Shown here: positions 44,807-54,253 of the stretch, piece by piece | Layout: every line of letters starts with the position of its first letter | Numbering within the stretch: the first letter of the stretch is position 1 | NCBI RefSeq assembly: GCF_019933155.2 | Contig: NZ_OK052578.1 | Coordinates: forward strand, 298,159-362,158 | Length of the DNA stretch: 64,000 bases | Direction of reading: 5' to 3' | Source of the DNA: Metabacillus dongyingensis | GTDB lineage: Bacteria > Bacillota > Bacilli > Bacillales > Bacillaceae | Program-made: the position numbers and the translations under genes | The notes under the pieces: generated by a model | Told to the model about the DNA's origin: nothing | The model's input: the letters and a program-made list of their open reading frames with translations, nothing else | The model's database searches: none

Positions 44807-45361
44807 ATGGAAAACAGAAAAAAACAAATCATAGATTTAGCAATAAAGTTAGTACAAAAAAAAGGATATGTAGGGTTCAGCTATGATGACATTTCTAAAC
44901 AACTTGGCGTAACCAAGGCAAGTATTCATTATCATTTTGAAAAGAAGGAGGATTTAGGGGTTGCCATTACCGAACATCTTGCTACAAGCTTGCAAACCTT
45001 TTTATTGATTAATGCATCGGATTCGGTGGAAGAGAAGCTAAAGAAGTTCATTCTACAGGCTGAACGGTTCGCATGTACTGAAATTTGTCCAATTTCTTCA
45101 TTGCAGACGGATTTTAATTCTTTACCAGATATCGTACAAAAAAAAATTGAGGAAGTCAGCAGATTAGAACTCTCGATAATGAAAGAACTTGTTGCAGAGG
45201 CCCAAACTGAAAAAATCTTAAACGATACTGATGACATACAATCTGTGGCGGTAACTATATTATCTAGTATTAAGGGAGCATTATTATACCGACGTGTTTT
45301 GGGCGATGATATCCTAGCCGGAGTAATAAACCAAATAAACCTTAACTTAAGAAAATCTTAA
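44807..45361 (+). CDS. TetR/AcrR family transcriptional regulator
   Basis: The 184-residue protein starts ENRKKQIIDLAIKLVQKKGY with the TetR helix-turn-helix (SYDDISKQLGVTKASIHYHF) and a C-terminal ligand domain with EICPISSLQTDFNSLP. No ribosome binding site is possible between the promoter -10 and the ATG, so the mRNA is probably leaderless. The operator inside its promoter (ACTTACCTATTAGTAA) occurs a second time at 45382, after the gene. Target genes seem to be lost or lie further downstream. Confidence 0.9.
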   Translation: MENRKKQIIDLAIKLVQKKGYVGFSYDDISKQLGVTKASIHYHFEKKEDLGVAITEHLATSLQTFLLINASDSVEEKLKKFILQAERFACTEICPISSLQTDFNSLPDIVQKKIEEVSRLELSIMKELVAEAQTEKILNDTDDIQSVAVTILSSIKGALLYRRVLGDDILAGVINQINLNLRKS

Positions 45362-45381
45362 GATCAGTTTTTTCGGATTAA

Positions 45382-45397
45382 ACTTACCTATTAGTAA
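45382..45397. promoter_or_regulatory. Second copy of the TetR operator
   Basis: ACTTACCTATTAGTAA is identical over 16 bases to 44777-44792 in the TetR promoter. It lies 20 bases after the TetR stop, where a regulated promoter for a downstream gene might be. No matching -35/-10 pair is clear, and 45400-45850 holds no supported gene. Confidence 0.65.
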
Positions 45398-45856
45398 ATA
45401 AGTTCGTCTGTCACATGGACAGTCACCATGGTGCCTTTGACTTTGATGCCACCGATAGAGATAGCAGAACTTGTGTTTAAGATTTACTCGTGAATTTCGT
45501 ACTGCTTCCTCCATGAAATTCGTTTACGGCAGGGAAACTTTGTTTCTTGCACAGCAAGATTTGCTGAAATTTTAAATCCATGAATCATGCCTTGGCGTTT
45601 AAATAACCTGATAAATACATTATTACAAATTCGGGATTCGGTTGTCACTTTTTTATATGCAATTGTAAGAAAAGGAGGTGAACAGCCAGCAAAAACGCAA
45701 ACGGAATAATACAATTCGAGAAGAAAAAACCATCTTCTGTGTAATCAGGATTTATACAGTTTTGCTGAACGAATTCGATCGAACGTATTTTACCTGAGTG
45801 ATTTAGTGTTTGGCATTAAGTAGCGTCCACCATTTCCGATAGGGAGTTGACTAGGA

Positions 45857-47002
45857 ATGAATTTGAAAAAAAGTGCTTTAATATTAATTGGAAGTGCACT
45901 AGTAGTATCTGCTGGATTTTCCTTCTTCGGTTCGAATCAACAAGCCGACATAGCGAAGGCTCAAGGTACTATAACTAGTGAAAATTCGAATTCGTCTACT
46001 GACACTGCTATTTTTGCTGGCGGGTGTTTCTGGCATATGGAAGAGGCATTCGAAACGCTTAAAGGGGTTAAGAGTGTATATACCGGTTACACGGGAGGGA
46101 CCGAGAAAAATCCAACCTATAATGAAGTCGGTTCCGGATCTACGGGACATGTCGAAGCAGTAGAAGTGCATTATGACCCTAATGTTGTTTCGTATGACGA
46201 GTTGCTTCAGACTTTCTGGCGTAACATCGATCCTACAGATGCAAACGGCCAATTTGGTGATCAAGGCACCCCTTATGAATCCGGTATTTTTTTCACAAAC
46301 AATGAACAAAAAGAGGCTGCTGAAGCATCTGAAAAAGAGTTAGAAGATTCCAAGCGGTTTGATAAACCGATTGTAACGAAAATCGATGCGGCAACAACGT
46401 TTTACAAAGCCGAGTCTGAACATCAAAATTATTATGAAAAAAGTTCGTTGAGCTACCAAATAAGTGAGCTTATATCCGGGCGTGATGCATTTTTGGATGA
46501 TGCTTGGGGGAAAGATCGCGAAGTGAAAATTAGTGACAAAAAAGCAACTAATAGTGTCAACCAAGCAACTTATGACGATTTTAACAAAGAAGAAAAGCTA
46601 AAGACGCTGACTGAACTCCAATATAACGTAACTCAGAACGCCATAGATGAGACGCCGTTTAAAAACGAATATTGGGATAATGAAGCAGAAGGTATTTACG
46701 TAGATATTGTTTCGGGCGAGCCTTTGTTCAGCTCCAAGGATAAATTTGATTCAGGTACGGGCTGGCCTAGTTTTACAAAGCCTATCGAAGGAGACTATGT
46801 TGTATTGAAAGAAGAAAGCGGGTTCCTTTTTTCGAAAACCACTGCTAGAAGCCGTAATGCTGATTCCTACTTGGGTGATGTGTTTAATGACGGACCGAAA
46901 CCAACAGGACTGCGGTACTGCATTAATTCAGCGGCTTTGAAGTTTATTCCAAAAGATAAACTTGAAGAAAGTGGATATGGTGATTATTTAAAAGCTGTTT
47001 AA
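45857..47002 (+). CDS. msrAB: Secreted/anchored bifunctional methionine sulfoxide reductase MsrAB
   Basis: The 381-residue protein has an N-terminal signal or anchor ([20 protein letters not shown]), an MsrA domain (about 48-205; [13 protein letters not shown] with the catalytic cysteine, [27 protein letters not shown]) and an MsrB domain (about 235-378; [41 protein letters not shown]). It reduces both S- and R-sulfoxides of methionine, here outside the membrane. AGGGAG precedes the ATG. The following msrB gene and its flank are a tandem duplicate of this gene's MsrB half. Confidence 0.94.
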   Translation: MNLKKSALILIGSALVVSAGFSFFGSNQQADIAKAQGTITSENSNSSTDTAIFAGGCFWHMEEAFETLKGVKSVYTGYTGGTEKNPTYNEVGSGSTGHVEAVEVHYDPNVVSYDELLQTFWRNIDPTDANGQFGDQGTPYESGIFFTNNEQKEAAEASEKELEDSKRFDKPIVTKIDAATTFYKAESEHQNYYEKSSLSYQISELISGRDAFLDDAWGKDREVKISDKKATNSVNQATYDDFNKEEKLKTLTELQYNVTQNAIDETPFKNEYWDNEAEGIYVDIVSGEPLFSSKDKFDSGTGWPSFTKPIEGDYVVLKEESGFLFSKTTARSRNADSYLGDVFNDGPKPTGLRYCINSAALKFIPKDKLEESGYGDYLKAV

Positions 47003-47086
47003 TAAATAGTACCAGCAGTATCATTTACAGTTTCATGGTTAAAATATAATTGTTATCATTTGGATAATTTTAGAGGGGGTCGCGAA

Positions 47087-47533
47087 TTGAAAACAAGTGA
47101 TGATTTTAACAAAGAAGAAAAACTCAAGGCGCTGACTAAACTCCAATATAATGTTACTCAGAAGGGCGCAGATGAGTTGCCGTTTAATAACGAATATTGG
47201 AACAATGAAGAAGAAGGTATTTACGTTGATATTCTTTCGGGCGAGCCTTTGTTTAGTTCAAAGGATAAATATGATGCAGGCACGGGCTGGCCTAGTTTTA
47301 CAAAGCCTATAGATGGAAACAATGTTGTATTGAAAAAGGAAAAAGGATTTTTTTCTAGGAAAACCGTAGCCAAAAGCCGGAATGCTGATTCCTACCTGGG
47401 CGATGTGTTCGATGATGGGCCAAACCCAAATGAACAGCGGTTTTGCATTAATTCAGCGGCTTTGAAGTTTATTCCGAAAAGTAATCTTGAAGAAAATGGT
47501 TATAGCGATTATACGAAGTTGTTTAAAAAATAG
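47087..47533 (+). CDS. msrB: Peptide-methionine (R)-S-oxide reductase MsrB
   Basis: The 148-residue MsrB has [47 protein letters not shown] and RFCINSAA with the catalytic cysteine. It lacks a signal peptide and Zn-binding CxxC pairs, so it is cytoplasmic, unlike the MsrAB before it. TTG 47087 is chosen because GAGGGGG lies 7 bases before it. It is nearly the MsrB half of MsrAB, and the intergenic sequences after both genes match too (GTACC-GCAG..., TTTACAGTTTCATG), pointing to tandem duplication. Confidence 0.9.
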   Translation: MKTSDDFNKEEKLKALTKLQYNVTQKGADELPFNNEYWNNEEEGIYVDILSGEPLFSSKDKYDAGTGWPSFTKPIDGNNVVLKKEKGFFSRKTVAKSRNADSYLGDVFDDGPNPNEQRFCINSAALKFIPKSNLEENGYSDYTKLFKK

Positions 47534-47597
47534 TACCTGCAGGATTATTTACAGTTTCATGATTAAAATATAACTGTAAACATGAGGAGATATAAAA

Positions 47598-48062
47598 ATG
47601 AGAAGAGATTTTGTATATCACTTATATAATGTTGAACATGATAAATTTCTAGACCTGCTTTCAAAATGTTCTGAGGACAAGCGTATGGAAGGTTTTAACA
47701 CCAGCCTTTATTGCATTTAGGGCATGTCCTTCGAGTTACTGAGTTTCAAGTGTTTGATCTTGCAGCACAGCCAACAACCCTTCCGCAAAAGTACCATGAA
47801 CTATTCTTCTATGGAAATAAAGCAACAGAATGGAATGCAGAACAGCTTGAGCAGATGCCTGATTGGGATAACATGATCGCTCAGATTAAAGAACAACGCG
47901 AACATCCTTTACAATATGTTGAAAGGCAGACTGGATGAATCTGTACCAGAGAACTTCAAAAAAGCTGAAAATTTCGGAAAGTTAATTCTTACGGCTGCGG
48001 CGCATTTATCCAACCATAATAGTGTTGTAGCTGCAATGCTGCAAGTCCTGAAACAAAAATAA
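47598..48062 (+). pseudogene. DinB-family protein, two frameshifts
   Basis: ATG after GAGGAGATATAAAA opens RRDFVYHLYNVEHDKFLDLL, which is lost at a frameshift near 47716. It resumes as HVLRVTEFQVFDLAAQPTTL and QLEQMPDWDNMIAQIKEQRE, shifts again near 47930 and ends LDESVPENFKKAENFGKLIL, TAAAHLSNHNSVVAAMLQVL. The DinB four-helix pattern with metal-ligand histidines is partly preserved (GHVLR, AAHLSNH). Confidence 0.8.
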
Positions 48063-48078
48063 TATGCAAGACATAAAC

Positions 48079-48110
48079 AGCAGTCAAAGTTCTATATTTG
48101 ACTGCTTTAT
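48079..48110 (+). terminator. Hairpin terminator
   Basis: AGCAGTCAAA (48079-48088) pairs with TTTGACTGCT (48097-48106), followed by TTATTT. It separates the DinB pseudogene from the ydjX/ynj-like operon. Confidence 0.8.
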
Positions 48111-48152
48111 TTGATAAATAAACAATAGTAGAAACCATTTGGGGAGATTAGA

Positions 48153-48791
48153 ATGAAACGACAATCATGGCTGATCAATTCATTATTGTGCATCGCAGTA
48201 GTAGTGGGGTTAGTGTGGTTTAATCAAAAGGTTTTGCATTTGGCTCCCGAAGAGATAAGGGGTTGGATTTTATCCTTTGGCTGGGCTGCCCCCGTATTGT
48301 TTATTCTTATCTACACAATACGTCCTTTGATTCTGTTCCCAGCCTCTATCATGTCGTTAGCAGGCGGATTGGCTTTTGGACCGGTTTGGGGAACCATTTA
48401 CACGATCATTGGCGCCACGCTTGGCGCAGTGCTATCTTTTGGGTTAGCACGAGCTTTAGGCGAAAACCTGTTCCGTGTAAGGCTGGAGAAATGGAGAAAG
48501 CTTGAAACACAATTACGTGAGAAGGGCTTTCTCTATATTTTGCTGCTTCGACTGATTCCCGTATTCCCCTTTGATCTTGTCAGCTACGCGGCAGGTATTT
48601 CGAAAGTGAAGTTTTGGGCATTTCTGTTCGGTACACTCTTGGGAATCATTCCTGGTACGTTTGCATATAATTTTCTCGGTTCCAGTTTTTTTCAAGGAAA
48701 GACGCTATACGTGATCATTGCAGCGGCCGTGTTTATCCTTGTCACACTGATCCCTTTATTTCTTAAGAAACGAATGGTTAAAAATTCATAA
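48153..48791 (+). CDS. TVP38/TMEM64 (VTT/DedA-superfamily) membrane protein, YdjX-like
   Basis: The 212-residue protein has about six hydrophobic segments and the VTT domain motif (about 60-190) with SLAGGLAFGPVWGTIYTIIG and LRLIPVFPFDLVSYAAGISK. DedA/VTT relatives are linked to lipid scrambling or envelope maintenance. It heads a seven-gene block that corresponds to the E. coli ydjX/ydjZ-ynj arrangement, where TVP38-type genes stand next to ynjBCDEF. TTGGGGAGA precedes the ATG. The next gene starts 18 bases later. Confidence 0.9.
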   Translation: MKRQSWLINSLLCIAVVVGLVWFNQKVLHLAPEEIRGWILSFGWAAPVLFILIYTIRPLILFPASIMSLAGGLAFGPVWGTIYTIIGATLGAVLSFGLARALGENLFRVRLEKWRKLETQLREKGFLYILLLRLIPVFPFDLVSYAAGISKVKFWAFLFGTLLGIIPGTFAYNFLGSSFFQGKTLYVIIAAAVFILVTLIPLFLKKRMVKNS

Positions 48792-48809
48792 ACGGAAGGA
48801 ACGCTTACT

Positions 48810-50240
48810 TTGAAAAGCTATGATATTGTTGTCATTGGCGGCGGATCGGGAGGGCTAACCGTAGCCGCAGGAGCAGTCGCCTTTGGGGTAAAGGTTGCAT
48901 TAATAGAAAAAGAGCCTGAACCTGGAGGAGACTGTTTGCATACCGGGTGTGTTCCTTCCAAAGCGCTGATTGCCGCGGCTAAGGAGCTCCATACGGCAAG
49001 GAAAGCTGCAAAAGCATTTGGTTTGGAGCTAAAAGGGAAAGCGGATTACCATGAAGCTTTCCAAAGAGTCCAGGCAGCCAAAGCTGCCATTCAACATCAC
49101 GACAGCTCGGAACGGTTTCGCTCCATGGGGGTGGACGTGTATCACGGACACGGTCAATTCCGGGACACTCATCATATCGAAATTAATGGGAACGAAGTTA
49201 TTTATGGTAAACGGATTGTCATTGCTACAGGTTCCAGACCAGCTATTCCCCCTATCGATGGTTTGCAAGACGTAGATTTTTTAACCAATGAAAGTGTATT
49301 TGATATGAGAGCTTTGCCGAAAAGCCTTGTTGTCATTGGTGCTGGGCCAGTCGGCTTGGAATTGGGTCAAGCTTTCGCTCGCCTGGGTGCCAAAGTAACG
49401 GTACTCGATCGAGGTCCGGAAATATTAAGCAATGAAGACGAGGAAATCGTTCCTTATGCACGAGCTGCTTTGGAAAAAGAAATGACTTTACTGGTAAAAG
49501 CGACCGTGAACAAGGTTGAAGCCATCCCTGAGGGACGAAAAAGGCTTTATATAGACAGAGACGGTGAAAAGCTTCAATTGGAGGCAGACGCCCTATTGAT
49601 TGCCGCCGGCCGAATGCCGAATACTGATCGTCTTGAACTTTCGCGTATCGGAATTGAAATGGACCGAGACCATATCGCGACGAAGAAAACATTGCAAACC
49701 AGCATTCCACATATTTACGCTGTCGGGGATGTAATCAGACCATTCCCGTTTACACATGCTGCAGGGATGGAGGGGAAAATTGTCGTAGGAAATGCAGTTT
49801 TCAACTTAAAACGAAAAGTAAGCTACGACAACGTTCCATGGGTAACGTATACAGAACCGGAAATCTTTCATTTGGGGATGACGGAGCAGGAAGCCCGCAA
49901 GTATGTTGGCGATGAGATCAGCATTTACAGAGTACCCTTAAATCAGGTGGATCGATTTATTACTGACGGACATAAAGAAGGCATCGTTAAGGTCATTACA
50001 GATGGTAAAGGAAAGATCTTTGGCGCACATGCCGTCGGGAATGGGGCGGGGGAATGGATGCAGCAAGCCGTATTTGCAAAACATTACGGCCATAAGCTTC
50101 CCGATATATCGCAAGTGGTTCATCCTTATCCAACCTATTCCGAAGCTTTAAGGAAAACAGCTGATCAATATTGGCAGCATAAGTTTTCTCAAGGCGTTAC
50201 CGGGCGGTTATTAAAAGCATATGTAAAATGGTTTCGATAA
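48810..50240 (+). CDS. FAD-dependent pyridine nucleotide-disulfide oxidoreductase
   Basis: The 476-residue flavoprotein has the FAD-binding GGGSGGLTVAAGA, the redox-active disulfide GGDCLHTGCVPSKAL, a second GAGPVGLELGQAFARLGAKV nucleotide-binding motif, and a C-terminal dimerisation domain (VVHPYPTYSEALRK). This is the lipoamide-dehydrogenase/mercuric-reductase superfamily. No lipoyl-dependent complex or mer gene lies nearby, so its substrate is unknown. TTG start after GGAAGGA. It is placed between the TVP38 gene and an ABC importer, and ends 20 bases before the next gene. Confidence 0.92.
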   Translation: MKSYDIVVIGGGSGGLTVAAGAVAFGVKVALIEKEPEPGGDCLHTGCVPSKALIAAAKELHTARKAAKAFGLELKGKADYHEAFQRVQAAKAAIQHHDSSERFRSMGVDVYHGHGQFRDTHHIEINGNEVIYGKRIVIATGSRPAIPPIDGLQDVDFLTNESVFDMRALPKSLVVIGAGPVGLELGQAFARLGAKVTVLDRGPEILSNEDEEIVPYARAALEKEMTLLVKATVNKVEAIPEGRKRLYIDRDGEKLQLEADALLIAAGRMPNTDRLELSRIGIEMDRDHIATKKTLQTSIPHIYAVGDVIRPFPFTHAAGMEGKIVVGNAVFNLKRKVSYDNVPWVTYTEPEIFHLGMTEQEARKYVGDEISIYRVPLNQVDRFITDGHKEGIVKVITDGKGKIFGAHAVGNGAGEWMQQAVFAKHYGHKLPDISQVVHPYPTYSEALRKTADQYWQHKFSQGVTGRLLKAYVKWFR

Positions 50241-50260
50241 CATGGAAGGAGGCGGGGGTT

Positions 50261-51538
50261 TTGAAATACAAACGTTCTGCAGCAGGTATTATCTTATTAT
50301 GCATCGTTAGCTTGATTACAGCCGCCTGTTCTGGTAAACATTCCGCCGATCAAGGAAAGGCTACCGGCGAAACGCTTCTTTCAAGCAGCTGGGATCAAGT
50401 GCTGGCTGAAGCCAAGGGACAAACCGTGAATTGGTATATGTGGGGCGGAAGCGATGCCATTAATGAATTTGTGGATAAAAAATATGGAACATGGCTGAAG
50501 GATCGGTACAATATTACCCTGCGCCGTGTGCCAATCAGCGATACCGCAGAAGCGGTGAATAAGGTACTAAATGAGAAGCAAGCTGGCAAAAACGAAGGCG
50601 GCAGTATGGATTTAATTTGGATTAATGGTGAGAACTTTGCCACCTTGAAGCAAGCAGACGCTTTGTTTGGCCCATTCGCAACGCAACTTCCGAATGCTAA
50701 ATATGTGGACTATGATAATCCTGCTGTCGCGAAGGACTTCGGTCTGGAAACGGAAGGATACGAATCGGTATGGGGCAGTGCGCAGTTTCAATTCGTGTTT
50801 GATTCCAAACGGATTCAACCCGACGAACTGCCGCACAACTATCAAGAATTGAAAACATGGGTAAAGAAGAATCCCGGACGATTTACCTATGCTGCACCTC
50901 CTGACTTTACGGGTACACGTTTTGTCAAACAATTGCTCTATGAATTGAGCGGAGGGCATGAAAATTTGTCAAAACCGTTCAACGAACAAGAATTTCATAC
51001 AGAAGCTTCGAAAGCTTGGGATTACTTAAACGAGATAAAACCGTTCTTGTGGAGAGATGGGGAAACGTATCCTAAAACGGTCGCTGAACTAACGACACTT
51101 TTCAATAACAGCGAAGTGGACTTTGCTTTCACACAGGACATCGGAGGTATCGCGACGGAAATTGGCAAAGGGAAATTACCCAAGACGGCACGCCCATACG
51201 TGTTCGATTCAGGAACGATCGGCGATTACCATAATGTCGCGATTCCATACAATGCCGAACATAAAGCAGCTGCCATGGTAGTTGCCAATCTAATTCTTGA
51301 TCCAAAATTGCAATACGAAAAAGCTGATCCGACGAAAGGCTGGGGAGACGGCATTGGAATCGATCCTTCGAGATTGGATGGGGAATACAAAAAGCTTTTC
51401 GACGAGCTTAAGTCTAAAACCGGCGAAACAGCCGTACCTGCGGACGAGCTGTTAAAGCACAAGCTCCCCGACATACAGTCTGCTTATACACCGGCTTTGG
51501 AAGAAGGTTGGAAGAATCATGTTTTATTCCAAAAGTAA
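50261..51538 (+). CDS. ABC transporter substrate-binding lipoprotein, YnjB-like
   Basis: The 425-residue protein has a lipoprotein signal (lipobox ITAAC), then a long periplasmic-binding fold with NWYMWGGSDAINEFVDKKYG near its start. The 'WYMWGGS' start and overall layout match the YnjB family of E. coli, whose substrate is not established. TTG 50261 follows AAGGAGGCGGGG and is chosen over the upstream GTG/ATG frame. The end overlaps the next gene by 20 bases. Confidence 0.88.
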   Translation: MKYKRSAAGIILLCIVSLITAACSGKHSADQGKATGETLLSSSWDQVLAEAKGQTVNWYMWGGSDAINEFVDKKYGTWLKDRYNITLRRVPISDTAEAVNKVLNEKQAGKNEGGSMDLIWINGENFATLKQADALFGPFATQLPNAKYVDYDNPAVAKDFGLETEGYESVWGSAQFQFVFDSKRIQPDELPHNYQELKTWVKKNPGRFTYAAPPDFTGTRFVKQLLYELSGGHENLSKPFNEQEFHTEASKAWDYLNEIKPFLWRDGETYPKTVAELTTLFNNSEVDFAFTQDIGGIATEIGKGKLPKTARPYVFDSGTIGDYHNVAIPYNAEHKAAAMVVANLILDPKLQYEKADPTKGWGDGIGIDPSRLDGEYKKLFDELKSKTGETAVPADELLKHKLPDIQSAYTPALEEGWKNHVLFQK

Positions 51539-52403
51539 ACCTATAAGGCTGCTAATTACGGCCGGTATGCTCTTTCCTGCCCTTTTTATTGTGGGCGGAT
51601 CGTTTATCGCAGGGCTTATCATTTGTGGTATTCAAAGCCTGGATTTCTTCCCTCTAATCGGGAAAAGAACATTATCATTGCATGCATATATAGGAATATT
51701 TCAATCTGTCGTATTTTATCGTTCACTCATTTTTTCGTTGGGGATATCCTTGGTTGCAACAGTTCTTGCGGCTTTGATTGCGGTTATTCTTGCCCTCTGG
51801 CTGCGGAAATATGTTAGGAAAGGTGGATGGCTTTATTTCTTGTTGCAATTCAATCTGCCGGTCCCGCATGTTGTAGGAGCAATTGCCATATTGATTCTCT
51901 TTGGACAAAGTGGATTGATTTCTCGTTTAGTTTACTGGGCAGGATTCATTCAGCAGCCTTCCCAGTTTCCGATTTGGGTTACCGATCAGTTTGGTACTGG
52001 AATTGTGCTGGAATATATTTGGAAGGAAGTTCCATTTATTGCGGTATCCATACTTAGTATTTTAAAGTCCTGGACGGTTCCTTATGAAAAGCAGCTGCAA
52101 CTGCTCGGAGCAAACCGATGGCAAAGATGGAGGTTCGTCACGTTTCCTTTCATGCTGCCTGCATTGCTGTCTTCATCGATTATCGTGTTTGCCTATACGT
52201 TCGGATCGTTCGAAGTTCCCTACATATTAGGTTCAGTGAGTATGCCTACACTGCCAATACTGGCTTATCAAGCCTATCTCAATCCGGATCTTACATATCG
52301 GCCGGAGGCTATGGCCATCAATACGATCATTACGATAATAAGCATGATTCTAATTATTTTATATATAAAATGGGGGGGAGGCTATGCAGCGAAACGGCAA
52401 TAA
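51519..52403 (+). CDS. ABC transporter permease, first half of YnjC-like pair
   Basis: The 294-residue membrane protein has about six helices and the BPD permease 'EAA' loop LQLLGANRWQRWRFVTFPFM. In E. coli YnjC is one polypeptide with two such halves; here they are two genes. It starts inside the end of the substrate-binding gene and overlaps the second permease by 20 bases, showing tight co-translation. Confidence 0.9.
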   Translation: MFYSKSKPIRLLITAGMLFPALFIVGGSFIAGLIICGIQSLDFFPLIGKRTLSLHAYIGIFQSVVFYRSLIFSLGISLVATVLAALIAVILALWLRKYVRKGGWLYFLLQFNLPVPHVVGAIAILILFGQSGLISRLVYWAGFIQQPSQFPIWVTDQFGTGIVLEYIWKEVPFIAVSILSILKSWTVPYEKQLQLLGANRWQRWRFVTFPFMLPALLSSSIIVFAYTFGSFEVPYILGSVSMPTLPILAYQAYLNPDLTYRPEAMAINTIITIISMILIILYIKWGGGYAAKRQ

Positions 52404-53208
52404 ATTAAAAAAAGGCTACGCAGTAATGCTTGCCCTTTTTATAATGTTCATTTTTCTCCCTTTTCTACTTCTTCCGGTTTGGTCATTCACGGAGCATTGG
52501 AGATTCCCCAACCTACTTCCGATTCCTTCATTGCGAACTTGGCATTATGTAATTTCAGCGCACTCGCAAGTGAAGGCTGCTCTTTTAAACAGTTTGGGTT
52601 TGGCTCTAGCTGTTGGTTTGCTGTCTCAAGTGGCTGCATATCCGGCCGCTCGTGCATTGGGGCTTTACGTAAAAAGATGGAATAAAACGATTCGGTTTGT
52701 GCTTATAGCTCCCCTATTGCTCCCCGGCATTTCCATTGCGATAGGCGTTCATGTTTTGTTCCTTCATTTAGGCTTATCTGATAGATGGATTGGGGTGCTG
52801 TTGTCACACTTGATTCCGGCTATTCCTTACTCAATTTATTTGTTGTACGCATTTTATGCCGGATACGATATCGGATACGAAAAGCAGGTTCGTTTACTCG
52901 GTGCGAGCAGATTGCAAACGTTCAGGCTGGTCGAGCTGCCGCTGCTGCGTTCGGTTTTAACGCTCAGCTTCTTGTTTGGCTTTTTAATATCTTGGAGCCA
53001 ATATCTCTTTACCGTTTTTATTGGAGGCGGCAATTTAATTACGCTCCCGATGTTGCTATTTAGTACGCTAACGAGCGGCGACTATTCGCTTATTGGTGCC
53101 TTATGCACGGTGTTTGTCCTGCCTGCGCTCGTCATTGTCATTTTCAGCTCTATCGAAGTGAAGAGGGATTTCTACAAAGGGAAGGAGGCGAATGATCCAA
53201 ATGTCTGA
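52384..53208 (+). CDS. ABC transporter permease, second half of YnjC-like pair
   Basis: The 274-residue protein has about six helices and the EAA loop VRLLGASRLQTFRLVELPLL. GGGGGAGG precedes the ATG. It ends inside the ATPase gene (17-base overlap). With the previous gene it forms the heterodimeric channel of the importer. Confidence 0.9.
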   Translation: MQRNGNKLKKGYAVMLALFIMFIFLPFLLLPVWSFTEHWRFPNLLPIPSLRTWHYVISAHSQVKAALLNSLGLALAVGLLSQVAAYPAARALGLYVKRWNKTIRFVLIAPLLLPGISIAIGVHVLFLHLGLSDRWIGVLLSHLIPAIPYSIYLLYAFYAGYDIGYEKQVRLLGASRLQTFRLVELPLLRSVLTLSFLFGFLISWSQYLFTVFIGGGNLITLPMLLFSTLTSGDYSLIGALCTVFVLPALVIVIFSSIEVKRDFYKGKEANDPNV

Positions 53209-54250
53209 TCCATTTATTCAGATTACCGATGTTTCATTCCAATACGAACAAAAAAAGCCCTTTTCTCTGGCCAAGCAATCTTTTGCCCTTGAGAAAGGAA
53301 AGCTGCTTATGATACTAGGACCGTCAGGCAGTGGAAAATCAACGCTGCTTCAGATTATTGCCGGTATATTAAGCCCGAACCAGGGAAGTATCCTAATGGA
53401 AGGGAAACCGATTCAACATCTTCCTCCAGAAAAAAGGAATCTGTCCATGATTTTTCAGAAACCGTATTTACTTCCTTTTCTAGGGGTCGGAGCGAATGTG
53501 GAGATTGGACTTAAACTAAAAGGTTTACCTTCCCGGGAGCGCAAAATGAAAACCGAACAAATTCTGAATGAAGTCGGTTTGAAGGGATTTTATAACCGTC
53601 CGTTATCTTCCCTTTCCGGCGGACAAGAACAGCGTGTGGCGTTAGCAAGATCGCTTGTCATCGAGCCGCAACTTTTGTTGCTGGACGAACCCTTCAGTCA
53701 GCTGGATCCTTTGCTTCGCAAACAAATGGGGCGCTGGCTAAGCGATATGAAGAGAACGTGGGATATTCCGATGATTATGGTCACACATGATCGGGAAGAA
53801 GCCTTGACACTGGGAGATCAGTTCTTAATTCTCAGAGAAGGTATCGCACAGCAGTCGGGGACACTTGAAAACATCTATTACGAGCCAGCCAACAAATGGG
53901 TAGCGAATTTCATGGGAGTTGACAATGTTGTGGACGGAATGAAAAGCGGAACAAAGGTGACAACGTTTATGGGTGATCTAGAGATCCATCCAAATTGTGC
54001 AAACGTGCGGGATGGTCCGGTTCGTATTGCTCTTCGATCGGAATGGCTCCAACTGGACTCAACATCACCGATTAAAGCCACGATAGAGGGCAGTGCTTTT
54101 CGTGGAGAATATACAGAAGTGAAGGCCCGTGTAAGCGGAGAAATGGTCGTGATTAAGCAACTTGGCTTTTCCGCTTATGAACGAGGGATGGAAACAGGAA
54201 TTCGCCTGACAATCCCAAATGTTTGGTGTCTTCAAAAGGAGATGGTGTAA
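53192..54250 (+). CDS. ABC transporter ATP-binding protein, YnjD-like with TOBE-type tail
   Basis: The 352-residue protein has Walker A GPSGSGKST, the signature LSGGQEQRVALARSL, Walker B LLLLDEPFSQLD and VTHDREEALTLGD, followed by a regulatory tail (about 235-350) typical of CUT1/iron/PotA-like ATPases. The longer tail separates it from the shorter E. coli YnjD. ATG 53192 is close to GGAGG; ATG 53201 is an alternative. Confidence 0.92.
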   Translation: MIQMSDPFIQITDVSFQYEQKKPFSLAKQSFALEKGKLLMILGPSGSGKSTLLQIIAGILSPNQGSILMEGKPIQHLPPEKRNLSMIFQKPYLLPFLGVGANVEIGLKLKGLPSRERKMKTEQILNEVGLKGFYNRPLSSLSGGQEQRVALARSLVIEPQLLLLDEPFSQLDPLLRKQMGRWLSDMKRTWDIPMIMVTHDREEALTLGDQFLILREGIAQQSGTLENIYYEPANKWVANFMGVDNVVDGMKSGTKVTTFMGDLEIHPNCANVRDGPVRIALRSEWLQLDSTSPIKATIEGSAFRGEYTEVKARVSGEMVVIKQLGFSAYERGMETGIRLTIPNVWCLQKEMV

Positions 54251-54253
54251 CAA

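Noticed and set aside
45484..45714. Minus-strand 76-codon frame and a plus-strand frame starting after AAGGAGGTG near 45671
   Set aside because: The minus frame has no ribosome binding site or recognisable sequence. In the plus frame the GTG overlaps the AGGAGG itself, so initiation there is unlikely.
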